Part shown: positions 9,497 through 20,174 of the stretch, piece after piece
How positions within the stretch are numbered: the first letter of the stretch is position 1
How the letters are laid out: the number at the start of each line of letters is the position of its first letter
Source of the DNA: Aurantiochytrium sp. KH105
Taxonomy: Eukaryota; Sar; Bigyra; Thraustochytrida; Thraustochytriidae
Direction of reading: 5' to 3'
Length of the DNA stretch: 64,000 nt
NCBI GenBank assembly: GCA_003116975.1
Contig: BGKB01000009.1
Coordinates: forward strand, 683,126-747,125
Made by a program: the position numbers and the translations under genes
The notes under the pieces: model-generated
Told to the model about the DNA's origin: nothing
Databases searched by the model: none
Seen by the model: the letters and a program-made list of their open reading frames with translations, nothing else

Positions 9497-12325
9497 TTAC
9501 GACGATAATGTTGACACATTTGCGGACGGAGACGGGGACGGAGATGGAGACGGAGACGGAGACGGAGACGAGGTCCCCGAAGCGTCAGAGACTCCATCGC
9601 CAGAAGACACGGAGCCGTTCACGGCGATGAGACGGTGCATGCGCTTGATTTTGGCGGCAATGGTTACCTGTGTAGCGCGCTCAAGTTGCTCCTGGGCCCA
9701 AAAAGCCGTCGCATGATCGGAAAAGCGCAGCGCGAGAAACCATGTGGAACCCGTGGACTGTTTCGGGGCGCCAAACACGTTGGGAGCTTGCGCAGGGTTC
9801 GAAGCGCCCGTCTCGGTTTCATCGACCCAGGGGAAGAGCTCGGCGGCCTGGGCGAGCTGGTGATCCTTTTCCTGGGAGACTTGGTCTGACTTGGAAGCCG
9901 GGTGACCCGACTGCTGTTGCAGTGGTGCGGCCACTGCAGCAGAGGCGGGCGAATGCGCAGCGCGGAGAGGCGCAAGCTGACGATGTGCCCAGCCGATGGG
10001 CTGGTTTGTGGGCGAGCGCACCGCGAGGTACATGAGCAGAGGATCATCAGCAGCCATGGCAAAACGCACGTGCTGGAGTGGGGCTACGGTGCGCACGATG
10101 CCCTTGGCAACATGGTGCTCGAGCGCCTTTTCCGGTTGCGCGAGCACGAGGGCGCCACCTGCGAGAACGAGAAAGGCAGGCTGAATTGCAGCGAGTGCCC
10201 CCTTGGGATTGAGAATGCTGGCCTTGATGTAATCACACTTGCTGAGATCAATGGGGGCGTCTTCCTTGGTGGAGGTGCCCGGTGAGCCAACGAGCGCGAG
10301 AAGAGAGTTTGGCTTGTTATGCAGTGTCACCCAGAGAAGACGCAGAATCATAAAGGAGCGGATGGCGGCTTGCGTGACTTCCAGACCGGAAAATGGCTGA
10401 CGTGCATCCAGAGGCATGCTCGGATGCGAAGGGAGAAGGGTTTCTGGGCGCGTCATGAGGCTTTCTACCTTGAGAGGGCCCTGACAGAGCGAATTCCATT
10501 CACGCTCAAAGAGGCCAATAAAACGAGCGGCCTCGTGAGTTTCGAACGACTGGAGCTGCGCGCGAAAGCGCACGAGTGACGCCATGTAGGCACGATTCAA
10601 GAATTCGAGGTCTCGTGCGTGGTCGAGCTTGGATTCGTACAAGAGGTCAATGGCGAGTTTGGCAACAACGCGCTGGCAAAGCGTGCTGACGGGAGGATCC
10701 TTGACGAGGACCTGTAGCAAGGTGCGGACGAGGGGACGTGGAAAGGGCGCGCCAGGTTGCGGGGCCAGACCAGTCTCGGCGAAGACGGTTGGGTCGAGAT
10801 TTGGGTTGTGAATGAGCGCATAGAGGATGCTGGCGGCTGCCAAGCAGTGACGCTCGTTGTCGTGATCCAAGAAGCGAAGAAGCGCGAGACCAACGGGATT
10901 TCCCTGATCCTGGCTCCTGGGACCACTGGCGGAGGCTGTGGAGGAAGACTCTGTGGAAGGAGCCGCGCCGTTCTGTTGAGGGCCCGCAGAGCGGGTGACC
11001 GGGTTCGAGGAGCCAAGGATGCTACCGGCGCCGTCGGTTTCGTCGGAAAGATTCGCCTCGTCCTCTTCATTGGGGCCTTGGTCATGATCGATATCATCAT
11101 CAGATTTGGACCGTTCGTTTCGCGACGACTTTTCGTCTTCATGCTCGTGATCGTCGTCTTGCAAGAGGAGGGGGGCGGGGATGAACATGGCCTCCGTGAT
11201 TCGAGTGACCATTTTCGGGTTTGAGAAGACGAAGAGAGCGTGGGCGAGAAGGAAGAGCGCTAGCAAGGAGCCAGACCCACCCGTGGCACCCTGACCGAGG
11301 TTAACGTCTTGTTTGGAGAGTCCTGCCTGCTTGAAGTCGGCGTCGTCCATGTCGTCGAGCTCACTAAATGGAAAGGTGGCTGGAAGAAGGCTTGCCATGA
11401 GGAGTGGGAGAAAGAGGTAGGCCATGGCTGCGTTGACGACGGTGTCTTCCATACCGTCAATATTCAGGCTGAGGATATCTTCGAGGTAGAGCATGTGATC
11501 TTGTTGCTCGGTGAGCGCGACTTCGAGCTTGAGAGGCAAGCGCTTGTCCGGTTCGGGAAGGCCTGCGCGAACGAGCAGGAGATGCAAACGTCGGCAACGC
11601 TGGTGAATGTAGCGGACAACCTTTTCGATATAATGAACTGCAGGACCTTCGAGGAGAAAGCGCAGCATGATGGGATCGTCGACGCGAAAGACATTAAGGG
11701 TGATGGTGCGCACGGCTGTGCGGACCATGCCTTCGGGGTGGTCAAAGAACTTTGTGGCTTCTTCAAAAAGGGGAAAAGTGTGAAGGCGATCGTTGAAGAA
11801 GAACTGGATGGTATTCTTGTTGAGACGAAGGGAGAGAGTCTTGAGGAAAGAGATGTAGTGGCCAAGAATTTCCTCGTTTGTGAAGTCGAACTTGTGCGAA
11901 ATAAGTCGGTTGACGTGGTTGTTGCTGAGCGTATAGTACAGAGAGATTTCGCTGCGGATATTTTGCACAAGAATGCTGACGCTCTGTATGATTTGCACTT
12001 TGAGAGTCGTGCTGCAATTGGGCTGGTCGAGAAGGCCGAGGAAAAGGGGGAGCATGTTTTTTTCGCAAAAGTAGTCGAAGAGCTGCTCGGTGTGCTGGTC
12101 CCCGTAGACGATGACCTCGGCAATGGCGCGAATGGTTTCGATGAGGACGGCCTGTCCGCTCTGGGTGGCCATGTTGCCACTGCTGAGGTCTTGATGTTTG
12201 TGGAGAGTGGCGTAGAGGTCCTGGAGCCGCTGAACGGTGAACTGCTCGTGGGGCGCTACGTTTTGGTGGTGCTGGCGTTGCTGGTCATTCTGCTGCTGCG
12301 CGCCGTGGCTCCGTGTGAACCACAT
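9497..12325 (-). CDS. CLEC16A: CLEC16A/Ema/GOP-1 family protein (FPL domain)
   Basis: This is an endosomal/Golgi membrane-trafficking and mitophagy factor family. The N-terminal FPL domain (about residues 30-200) is strongly conserved: VLIETIRAIAEVIVYGDQ, LFDYFCEKNML, SLYYTLSNNHVN, HKFDFTNEEI, YISFLKTLSLRLN, FFDHPEGMVRTAVRT and ITLNVFRV all match the animal protein closely. Residues to about 350 stay homologous-looking. An acidic, Ser-rich disordered linker follows (about 385-480), then a second helical region. A C-terminal (Ser-Pro)n tract is encoded by GGAGAC repeats at 9525-9570. The length of 942 is close to animal CLEC16A (about 1050). The ATG at 12323-12325 is followed by a Gln/His-rich stretch before the FPL domain. 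This is a single exon. Confidence 0.93.
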   Translation of the reverse strand: MWFTRSHGAQQQNDQQRQHHQNVAPHEQFTVQRLQDLYATLHKHQDLSSGNMATQSGQAVLIETIRAIAEVIVYGDQHTEQLFDYFCEKNMLPLFLGLLDQPNCSTTLKVQIIQSVSILVQNIRSEISLYYTLSNNHVNRLISHKFDFTNEEILGHYISFLKTLSLRLNKNTIQFFFNDRLHTFPLFEEATKFFDHPEGMVRTAVRTITLNVFRVDDPIMLRFLLEGPAVHYIEKVVRYIHQRCRRLHLLLVRAGLPEPDKRLPLKLEVALTEQQDHMLYLEDILSLNIDGMEDTVVNAAMAYLFLPLLMASLLPATFPFSELDDMDDADFKQAGLSKQDVNLGQGATGGSGSLLALFLLAHALFVFSNPKMVTRITEAMFIPAPLLLQDDDHEHEDEKSSRNERSKSDDDIDHDQGPNEEDEANLSDETDGAGSILGSSNPVTRSAGPQQNGAAPSTESSSTASASGPRSQDQGNPVGLALLRFLDHDNERHCLAAASILYALIHNPNLDPTVFAETGLAPQPGAPFPRPLVRTLLQVLVKDPPVSTLCQRVVAKLAIDLLYESKLDHARDLEFLNRAYMASLVRFRAQLQSFETHEAARFIGLFEREWNSLCQGPLKVESLMTRPETLLPSHPSMPLDARQPFSGLEVTQAAIRSFMILRLLWVTLHNKPNSLLALVGSPGTSTKEDAPIDLSKCDYIKASILNPKGALAAIQPAFLVLAGGALVLAQPEKALEHHVAKGIVRTVAPLQHVRFAMAADDPLLMYLAVRSPTNQPIGWAHRQLAPLRAAHSPASAAVAAPLQQQSGHPASKSDQVSQEKDHQLAQAAELFPWVDETETGASNPAQAPNVFGAPKQSTGSTWFLALRFSDHATAFWAQEQLERATQVTIAAKIKRMHRLIAVNGSVSSGDGVSDASGTSSPSPSPSPSPSPSPSANVSTLSS
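9525..9570. repeat. GGAGAC hexanucleotide repeat inside a CDS
   Basis: About seven GGAGAC-type hexamers, the first few imperfect, encode the alternating Ser-Pro tail of the CLEC16A homologue on the minus strand. The hexamer period keeps the frame, so length changes would only alter the tail length. Confidence 0.9.
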
Positions 12326-13292
12326 GGTGGCCGGGGCGTGCCCTTGCAGCTCGCTGTCTCGCGATGGCCCCTTTTCCTATCCTTGAGCTGCGTGCGTGCG
12401 GCCGAGCGACGCACGCAGAGCGCGGAGGCGAGGGCGGAGGCGAAGGGCCCGGGCGCCGCCCTCGCGTACCTTCGCGGCCGCTGTTTCGTTCGCGCCGCGC
12501 CGCGAGCTGCCCTGAGCCGAGCCACACCGAGCTGCCGGCCGTCTTGTTGATTTGAATGTCGGAGGGCGCATTAACAAGCAGGAGGCGAGACCTCGTTACG
12601 TACAAACGACGAGGGAGCTCGAAGACACGACTCGGAAGGTGGTCGAAGGGAATAGCAGCGTGCTGCCACATGCCATGGATGATAAATTGTATCTGCTTTT
12701 TTTATTTATTTAGTATAGTAGTCAGGAATCATCGAAGTACGAGCGGGGTACGTCGTCGTATTGTCAAAAGATTGTGCGTACGTACAGAGAGGCAAGGAAG
12801 GAAGGAAGGAAGGAGGCAGCATGCCAAATGACGGTATGGAACGAAGAGCATTTGCCGTCAGGGATTGTTATCCAATCCTCACCTTTGCGAAAAGGATATC
12901 GTTCGTGGCGGCGACATGAGCGCGTTGCCACGAGAGGTTGTATTGTCCGGAGTGGGGATTGAAGGCCACTATCATAGTCAAAACAGCGGGTTTAGCGGCG
13001 ACCACCCGGAATGTCGGAAAAGACAAAGTCCTCTTGCTCGCTCCCACAATATTGTAGTGGGAAGCTTTATAAATTTGTCAAGGAGGCGGAGGCGGAGGAG
13101 GAGGAGAACCACTTGATAATGCGCATGAAGACAAAGCCGGCGAGTCTTTTTGTCTCTCCTCTCCTCTCCTCTTGTCTCATCTCGTCATGCGTCAAAAGGG
13201 ACGTCCCCTTTCGTTGTCTTTGATCTCTCACCTCCTGTTGAAGGCAATGCAGACATAAACACGCACACAGGGTTGATCAGGCGGAGAATACA
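12326..13292. other. Intergenic between AP2 gene (3' side) and CLEC16A (5' side)
   Basis: About 970 bp with no supportable gene. It contains (GGAA)n at about 12793-12816, a GGCGGA/GGA-rich stretch at about 13080-13110 and a (CTCTC)n pyrimidine tract near 13155-13185. The part nearest 12326-12540 is GC-rich and probably holds the CLEC16A promoter. Confidence 0.6.
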
Positions 13293-14351
13293 TTACACGG
13301 CAACGGAAGTGAAGCCGCTCGGAGCTTCGTTGGGAAAGTTGAGGCAGGCACGCTTCTCGTGGTACTTGATGGCAGCTTTGTCATAAGCACGTGCAGCCGA
13401 CAGCTCATCCTTGAAGCGGCCGAGGTAAATGACCTTGGGCCCCACACGGATGCGCGACTGGAAACGACCGTCCTTGCTGCAGCGCGAGACGCCACGGTAC
13501 TGGGAAGACTGCTCGCGACTGCGCTGGGATGCCTTTTTGGCGGCCTTGGAGGTCGGCGAGGGGGCCACGGACCTGGGCGAAGGGGTTGCCTTGCGCGTGG
13601 CCTTGTGCATGCGCTTCAACTTTTTGGTTTCAGGCGCGGCGAGGCTCGTTGAGGCCTTACGGGACTTGGTCTTGGCAGGCACCGTGGAGTTGCGGCGCGC
13701 CGAAGGGGCGGTGGCCGAGATGTTGGCGGACGGAAGACCTTCGCTGAGATTGGCCGAGGGCAGTTGCGCAGCACGCGGAAGAAAGTTAGGCGTCAACAGT
13801 TGCGAAGCGAAGAACACGGAGCTCTTGCGCCGACGCGAAAACGGGCCCTGCGAGGCACCGCTGTTCGCGGTGTTGGACTCTGTTCCGAGGGCCAAATGTC
13901 CCCAATCCGTGTCGAGAGGCCCGGGAAAGTCTGCGTTCAACTCCAGGCCGGCAAGCCAGTTGTTGGTGGGGTCCTCGTTTCCCGTGGCCTGGAGAGAGGC
14001 TGCGCTGGGGTTGAAGATTTGACCAAAGGTCATGGGCTGGAAACCGGCAGCGGTGGGAGCAAAGTGGAGCTGGTTGTTGCAGTTGTTGTTGGTGGTGTTT
14101 GCGTTCGTCATGTTGATTGGGGCAAAACCTGCAGCAGCGTTGAAGAATGCCTCTTGGGTCGGGGTGTGATGGACCGGGTCGACGTCGACGATGGGGTTGG
14201 CATCTCCGAGTTCTTCGCTCGTGACATTCCAGAAGGCGGATCCGTTGTCCACGCCGGCTTCGATAAAGCCAATGTCCATGCTTTCGGGTGTGGGCGGGTG
14301 TTCCGTGGCCATGGAGGCCTTGCTCGAGAACTCAAAGGTGTCCTTTGTCAT
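13293..14351 (-). CDS. AP2/ERF-domain transcription factor
   Basis: The 352-residue nuclear protein has one AP2 DNA-binding domain near its C-terminus (about residues 285-342). It begins SQYRGVSRCSKDGRFQSRIR, then has IYLGRF, then the AARAYDKAAIKYH helix and LNFPNE, which is the complete AP2 signature (YRGV, WxxRI-type strand, YLGxF, AAxAYDxAAxxxxG/K, NF). A basic Ser/Pro/Lys region (about 205-280) that could be a nuclear localisation signal precedes it. The N-terminal half is Asn/Thr/Ala-rich and acidic, as in activation regions. AP2 proteins of this single-domain type occur in plants, apicomplexans and stramenopiles. ATG 14351 was chosen because the open frame upstream is made of (AAGC)n and (GCAC)n microsatellites. 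Confidence 0.88.
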   Translation of the reverse strand: MTKDTFEFSSKASMATEHPPTPESMDIGFIEAGVDNGSAFWNVTSEELGDANPIVDVDPVHHTPTQEAFFNAAAGFAPINMTNANTTNNNCNNQLHFAPTAAGFQPMTFGQIFNPSAASLQATGNEDPTNNWLAGLELNADFPGPLDTDWGHLALGTESNTANSGASQGPFSRRRKSSVFFASQLLTPNFLPRAAQLPSANLSEGLPSANISATAPSARRNSTVPAKTKSRKASTSLAAPETKKLKRMHKATRKATPSPRSVAPSPTSKAAKKASQRSREQSSQYRGVSRCSKDGRFQSRIRVGPKVIYLGRFKDELSAARAYDKAAIKYHEKRACLNFPNEAPSGFTSVAV

Positions 14352-14434
14352 GGTGCTCGACGAGAAGGAACGGGCTTCTGCGTGGCTCTCCAGCAGATAG
14401 TCCTTGTCGAGGCTTACGCGCTCGGCGCTTTCAC

Positions 14435-14505
14435 GCAAGCAAGCAAGCAAGCGAGCACGCACGCACGTACCCACGCACGCACGCACGCACGTCCGCACGC
14501 ACGTA
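14435..14505. repeat. (AAGC)n then (GCAC)n microsatellites
   Basis: Two adjacent tetranucleotide tracts lie less than 160 bp upstream of the AP2-gene start (gene on minus strand). They create an artefactual upstream open frame rich in Cys/Ala/Arg/Leu. Confidence 0.9.
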
Positions 14506-15134
14506 TACGAATAGATGTGAGCGGCTGAATGAAACTCGCTGCCTTGAAGGTCGGCCGCAGCGAGGTGTATACGAGGTCTGCCCGGCGCTGTCCGCACGTG
14601 CCGCCCTCTGGCCCTGGCTCCCCTCTGCAGATCCTTCCCGCAGACGACTCCTCTCGATCTTTCCAGTGGCGCCCGTCCCCGCTGCGGGCCCGAGCCGTCG
14701 GGACCTCGAGCCCTTCCCCTCCACTTCCCTCTGCAGGCTCCCCAGGGGCGCGCATCTCTAGTGGCGCAAAGAGGAGGTAGCCAGCGATCTGCATGCGCTG
14801 CGCGTTTTCTGTTTCATCGGGACGGTCGACGCTCGTCCCTGCTGCCTCGGCGGCGTCGCGGGCGAGAGGGAAGAAGTGCCAATGATTTTCCTTCCTCTCT
14901 CATTTTCCTTCAATTTTCTTTTCTAGGACCTTTCTTTCTTACTTTTCTTTCATTACTTTTCTTTCTTTCTTTCTTTTTCTTGGCTCGGATCGGCGGCACG
15001 CGCGTGCAGCCAGCAGCTGCATGCCGCCCGCAGTGCGCAGCTCTGCCCGGCCATGGCGGCCACGCTCGCCCCGTCCGCGCCGCCGCTCGCGCCTGGCTTC
15101 ACATCAGCCGCAAGCCACTGCCACTGCCAAGCCC

Positions 15135-15171
15135 TGCCAAGCCAAGCCAAGCCAAGCCAAGCCAAGCCAAG
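15135..15171. repeat. (GCCAA)n pentanucleotide microsatellite
   Basis: About seven pentamers, near-perfect, within the gene-free block. A (TTTC)n tract lies just upstream (about 14958-14981) and a (GGAA)n tract downstream (about 15368-15392). Confidence 0.9.
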
Positions 15172-17076
15172 GCAGCCAAGTTGGTTTTCTCATTCTCGCG
15201 CCCGCGTTCCACGCGCGCGCCTCCGCGGCCATCGCCCGCCGCCTCGTTCTTCCCTTGTCTCTGGCCATGTGGGCGGAGGTGGAGAGAGGAAGAAGGGCGC
15301 TTGAGGAAGGCGCGAAGACAGGAAGGACGGCGGCCCATCAACCAAGGAGGAAGGAGGCAGGGCAGGAGGGAAGGAAGGAAGGAAGGAAGGAAAGAAAGCG
15401 GCCGGACGCCGGCCAGCCAGTGCTCATCATCATCATCGGCCGGGTCCTCATCATAGGCGCCGCGAGACGGAACAGCTAGGACGCTCGCATGCTTGCTTGG
15501 GTGCTCGCTTGGTCGAAGAAAGGAAACTTGAAGAACGCGAGGCAGCCGAGCTTACCCATTTTCCCTTTTACCAGAGCTCTTGGTTCTTTGCCTTGCCTTG
15601 CCCTGCCTTGCATCGCGTGGCACAGCAAGCTTCAAGTGGTCGCTGTCGCTGGCGGTGGTCGATCGTTTTTTCGATTGGACGAGTGACCGACCGAGCCGGG
15701 CGAAGGGGAAGCTCGCCCCCCTGGAGGCGATCTGACGAAGACTGGTCAACGTCAGGTGAAGGCGAGGAAGGCCGCGGGCGTTGCGGCCAGCGAAGAGGAT
15801 CGATCGTGCAGCGCGAGAGACGGTGAAATGGACCTGCTCGAGAGGAAGTAGTGCATGGACCAGCAGCCAGTGCAGCTAGCTGACCCGCTGGCTGGGCTCG
15901 GCCGGGGTGGCGTGGCATGCCGCGTCGAAGCGTCGCAGCCTGGTCGGAGGACGAAAGTGAATCAGCCTCGAGCTTGAGCTTGAGCTTGAGACCGTCCGCC
16001 GCAGCAGCTGCAGCGCGCGGCGTTCGGGCCGGTCTTGGTCGTGGTCCTTTTTCTTCAAATTTTTCAGCCAGATTCTTTGACAAAAACCTGGCGAAGAATC
16101 CGAAGAAGAACCTGCACTTGGGTTTGGAAAAAGTCGAAGAAGAAGAAGAAGAACTCGATCTTCTGATCACATCAACACCAACCAAATGCAACTTGTAGCA
16201 AGTCTTGCAGACAAACGCCTTGGAGGCCGTCGTTGTCGCCGCCTTCCTCGCCACGCCACGCTCCAACGCAGGGTAGGTATGGTCGTGTTCGTACCTGCGG
16301 CGGGAGCGCAAGGATGCGAAGCTAGCCTCTGCTACGCGTCGAGAGTCCTCGGCACGCCACCGGTCTCATTCCTTCATCATCCCGGCCACAAGAACGTACG
16401 CCAGGACAGTACCCAGCTGGCAGGCAGGCCCCCAGCTGCCGCTGCCGCTGCACCTGCAGCCAGGGTAGGCAGGCCGCCGCCGCTGCCGACCTCTCTCTCC
16501 CCGGCCTCGCCACGCGCTGCGCCCGTGCTCTGCACGCGCTTGTCCTGGCTTGGCTCTCCTACGCGTCTCTCTCTCTCTTGATCTTTCTCCCCTCTCTCTC
16601 TCTATCTACCGGCGCGGTGACCCGCGCGTGCCGCAGAAGCGCGCCGCCGCGCCGGGGACCGTGACCCGAGGTGCTGCGCGGCCGCGGTAGGCCGGCAGGC
16701 AGGGCAGGCAGGCAGACGCGGGCAGCTTGTGCGGGACCGGCGGCGCGGGCCGGCCTCTGGCTGGCTGGCTGGCTTGGCGGCGGCTGGGACGAATGAGTTG
16801 ATGAGGAGCAGCAGCGCGAGCATCTTTTCTGGCGCCGCAGAGGCCACAAGCGAGCCCTCCCGGCCAAGGCGGGCGGGAGGCGCGCGCGAGCCTGCAGGCA
16901 GCAGAGCCTTGGGGGCTCGCGTTGGGCTGCTTGCGCGCGTACGGTCGAGTGGCCGGGAGTGGAGTCGGGGATCGGAGCCGTCACCTCCGCGTGAGCTAGC
17001 CTACGAGGCCAGGCTAACTTTTTTCATAATCACAAAAAAGGGAAACTCATCACTGTCAACCAGCTCGGGGTGCCCG

Positions 17077-17131
17077 CAAGGCAAGGCAAGGCAAGGCAAG
17101 GCAAGACAAGGCAAGGCAAGGCTGCCTGCCA
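17077..17131. repeat. (GGCAA)n pentanucleotide microsatellite
   Basis: About ten pentamers with one A-for-G interruption, followed 70 bp later by a GAGCC pentamer tract at about 17200-17230. Both lie inside the gene-free block. Confidence 0.9.
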
Positions 17132-18923
17132 CGCGGTCGGCCGGACGAACGGCTGTGCGCCACGAGAACGATGCGACCGTCGAGGAGAGCAGCTCAGCTG
17201 AGCCGAGCCGAGCCGAGCCGAGCCAAACCGAGCCAAGGCGGCGCGGAACGGACGCGGACTGTGTCGAAGTGGCTTTGAGCGTGGTTCTCGACGCCTCCGG
17301 TCTCGCCTCTATGCAAGCCGACAGCCACCAGCCACATAAAAAAAAATCGATCAAAGCCACTCGACAAATCAACAAATCCATGCGTCCGTTTCTCCATGTA
17401 TTCGGGATTCGCCACGAAGCGGCCGTGGTCGTGGCGCCTGAGCTCGCACCTCCTCGCAGAGAGAGCGATAGAGAGAGAGAGAGAGGAGAAACAAGACAGG
17501 TGGTGGCGGAGCGAGGCCAAAGGCGGGCGGGCTCCTCCCGCGTCGTTCGTTTCTTTTCCTTCTTCCATCCTTCTTCCTTCTTTTCTTTTTCTTTTTTTCT
17601 TTATATTTTCTTTCTTTTTGTCATTCGTTCGTTCGTGGCGTTTGTTCTTTCGTGTATTGATGGTCCGCGGCTCTTCCTGCCGCCCAAACTAGACGCGCGC
17701 TCGCTCACAGGCCAGTAGCTATCGACCTAGCTCGCTGGCCGGCCGGAGACGTCTTGCAGCAGGCAGGCGGCTAGCGGCTGGCTGGCGCACTGTCAAAAGC
17801 GACGAGGCGGAGAGAATTTGAGAAGTTGGAATGCAATGCAATACAATGCCAGACGCTTGGGAATCACCAGGTTCGAAAGCAACTGTTGCCCGAGCCGATT
17901 TCTTTCTCCAAGCAACCAATCAATCAATCAACCAACCAACCAACCAACCATGGCAATGCAAGTGCAGCGAGTTGGCGGACGATTCTTCGCAGTGATTTTG
18001 GCGTGTGCATGGCCATTTGTCCTCACCAGAGAGATGTCCGGCTGGCTGGGTATTTCGAAAATTCAAGCGAGGCTAATGGGACAGCGATGTCTGCGCCTAA
18101 CCAAGAGGCGGAGCGGAGGAAGCCCGCGGCCGCGCAGACACCGCACGCGCTCCTTCCTGCCAAACCGGAGACCAGATGTCAGATGCGGTGCAGATCAGCG
18201 CCGATGGCGCAAGATTCCTCGTCGTTCGCGGTGCGGCACCGTGACGGCACCGCGCCGCGGAGCCAGGGCGCTGGCCAGCCGACCGGCCGACCGACCGACG
18301 GGCCTGCCTGCAATTCGCTACCTAGCTAGCTAATTGCAAGCCAGCTCTTTCTCACAGCCTAACCACCGACCAGCACGGCCTCGGCCCGACGATACACTTC
18401 ATTCTGCGCTACACCGCGCGATGCACCGCGCTCAGCCCCACGATGCACTGCACTCGATTCTGCGATGCACCGCGCGTTGCGGCAGACAGGGACGCCAGCC
18501 CGCCCGCCAGCCAGGCGGAGCAACGGAGCCCCGTCTGGTCCTTCAGGTTAGACAAATTATGGAGCAGTGGACGCGGCCGCAGCGCGTGCAGGAGCGCTGT
18601 GCACGCGCTGCCCTTTCTTTCTTTTTCTTTCTTTTCTTTGTGGTCACATCACTGGTAGTAAGTGGTTAGTTAGGCATCACCGCAAAAATAAACTGTGGGG
18701 AGGTGCGGTGCACGTGCTGGCAGACGGCCCCAATGGCCTCTGCCAACTATGCAGAAGGAGGTGTCAAGGCCATTTGACGGTGGTTCATTGGCGGGTAGAT
18801 TGATGTGATTGTGATTCGATGAGCAATTCCATTCGATTCATATCAGTCCGGTTCGGTTCGCTAGTAGCAGCGGCATCCTGACCGAGCCTGAGCCTGAGCC
18901 TGAGCCATGGCCACAACAGCATT

Positions 18924-18932
18924 GGCAGCAGA

Positions 18933-18982
<50 letters not shown>
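18924..18982. repeat. CAG trinucleotide repeat outside any supported gene
   Basis: An interrupted run of about 18 CAG/CAA-type triplets lies in the gene-free block. A short frame opening at an ATG at 18906 reads through it as poly-Ala for about 40 codons, with no other coding evidence, so I do not call it a gene. Confidence 0.85.
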
Positions 18983-18983
<1 letters not shown>

Positions 18984-20118
18984 GTTTCCTTTTCAATGCT
19001 TATTTTATCTCAATTCTTCTCTCCTTTGATCCGTCGTTCCTCCCCTTGCCTGCAGCCAACCAACCAACCAATCATTCACCGAAGGAAAGCTCAAGTCGCC
19101 ACGCTGCTTCCTCCGGTCCGCCGCCCTGGCCAGCTGGCGGCGGCTGGCCGACTCGTCGGTCGTTTCTGCGTGTCTACGTGCGTTCGCTGCTGCAACCGTG
19201 CGGCGCGTGCGAGCGGTGCGGCAGCGAGGATCTTGTGATCGGCAGCAGGCAGCTGCAGCACAAGCAGGGCAGGCCCCACCCACGTCTAGGAAAAAAGGGA
19301 TGAGGACCGCGAGGTCACACTTCTCCGGCAGCGCGTGCCGCGCCGTCATCGCCTACGCGTCGCGCCCGGGACGGTTCGATGCGGCACGGATCTAGCGATC
19401 CTCCGCCTCTGTCGCCTCTCTGCCGATCGCTGTCGGCACGCCCGGGCAAGAGGTCGCGAGTCCGATACTCGCGGGCGCTTGTGGTCGCGAGCGAGGCGAG
19501 GCAAGGCAAGGCGGGGATTTCGAAAAAACTCCTCTGGACGATAAAAATAGATAAAAGGGTCGCGCTGCGCAAAAAGCACTGCTGCAGCTGCAACCTGCTT
19601 GCTGTTGCGTGCAGAAGCTCGGGCTGGCGCTCGGTCGGTCGCTCGGTCGCTCGGTCGCTCGCTCGCTCGGCTGGCCGGTAGCTCACCGCGGATTCGGGTG
19701 TCGCTCAAGCGTGGCGTTCCACTCGCCCCTCGCGCGGCCCACCTGGCGGGCACGCGACGAGCCAACAGACCTGGCAGATCGATCGATCGATCATCGATTG
19801 ATCAATGGTCGCCAGACTTGGCATATTACAGAAAGAAAGAAAGAAGGAAAGAAAGAAAGAAGAAAAGAAAGATCTCCGCACTGCTGCTCCTGGTGGCTGG
19901 CAAGATGATGGCTGATGAGCTCTCGAGATTGGCAAGTTCGTTCGACCTGCATCAGGCTGGCTGGCCGACCGGCTGACCGGCTGGCTGGCCGGCCGCGATG
20001 CCCACCCACCCGTCCGCCCTCACCAAGCACGACGAGGCGAGACGCGGCGCGCCGGCCCAGCCCGCCAGCCACACAAATTTCGGCCTCCTCCCGCCCCGCC
20101 GCCCCACCGTGACGCCGC

Positions 20119-20174
20119 CTCTGCTCCGCTCTGCTCCGCTCTGCTCCGCTCTCCTCCGCTCTGCTCCGCTCTGC
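20119..20174. repeat. (CTCTGCTCCG)n tandem repeat
   Basis: Five to six copies of a 10-bp unit (equivalent to alternating TCTGC/TCCGC pentamers), about 900 bp upstream of the DHHC-gene start. Confidence 0.85.

Noticed and set aside
11309-12550. 413-codon plus-strand open frame
   Set aside because: Antisense shadow of the CLEC16A homologue; the minus-strand protein has clear family motifs and this frame has none.
14761-15456. Open frame in the gene-free block
   Set aside because: Composition is Arg/Ser/Pro/Lys from microsatellites; no domain.
16729-17718. 329-codon open frame in the gene-free block
   Set aside because: Runs through the GGCAA and GAGCC repeats; no domain, no balanced composition.
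18906-19030. Poly-Ala small protein from the CAG tract
   Set aside because: About 40 codons, almost entirely repeat; no support beyond an ATG.
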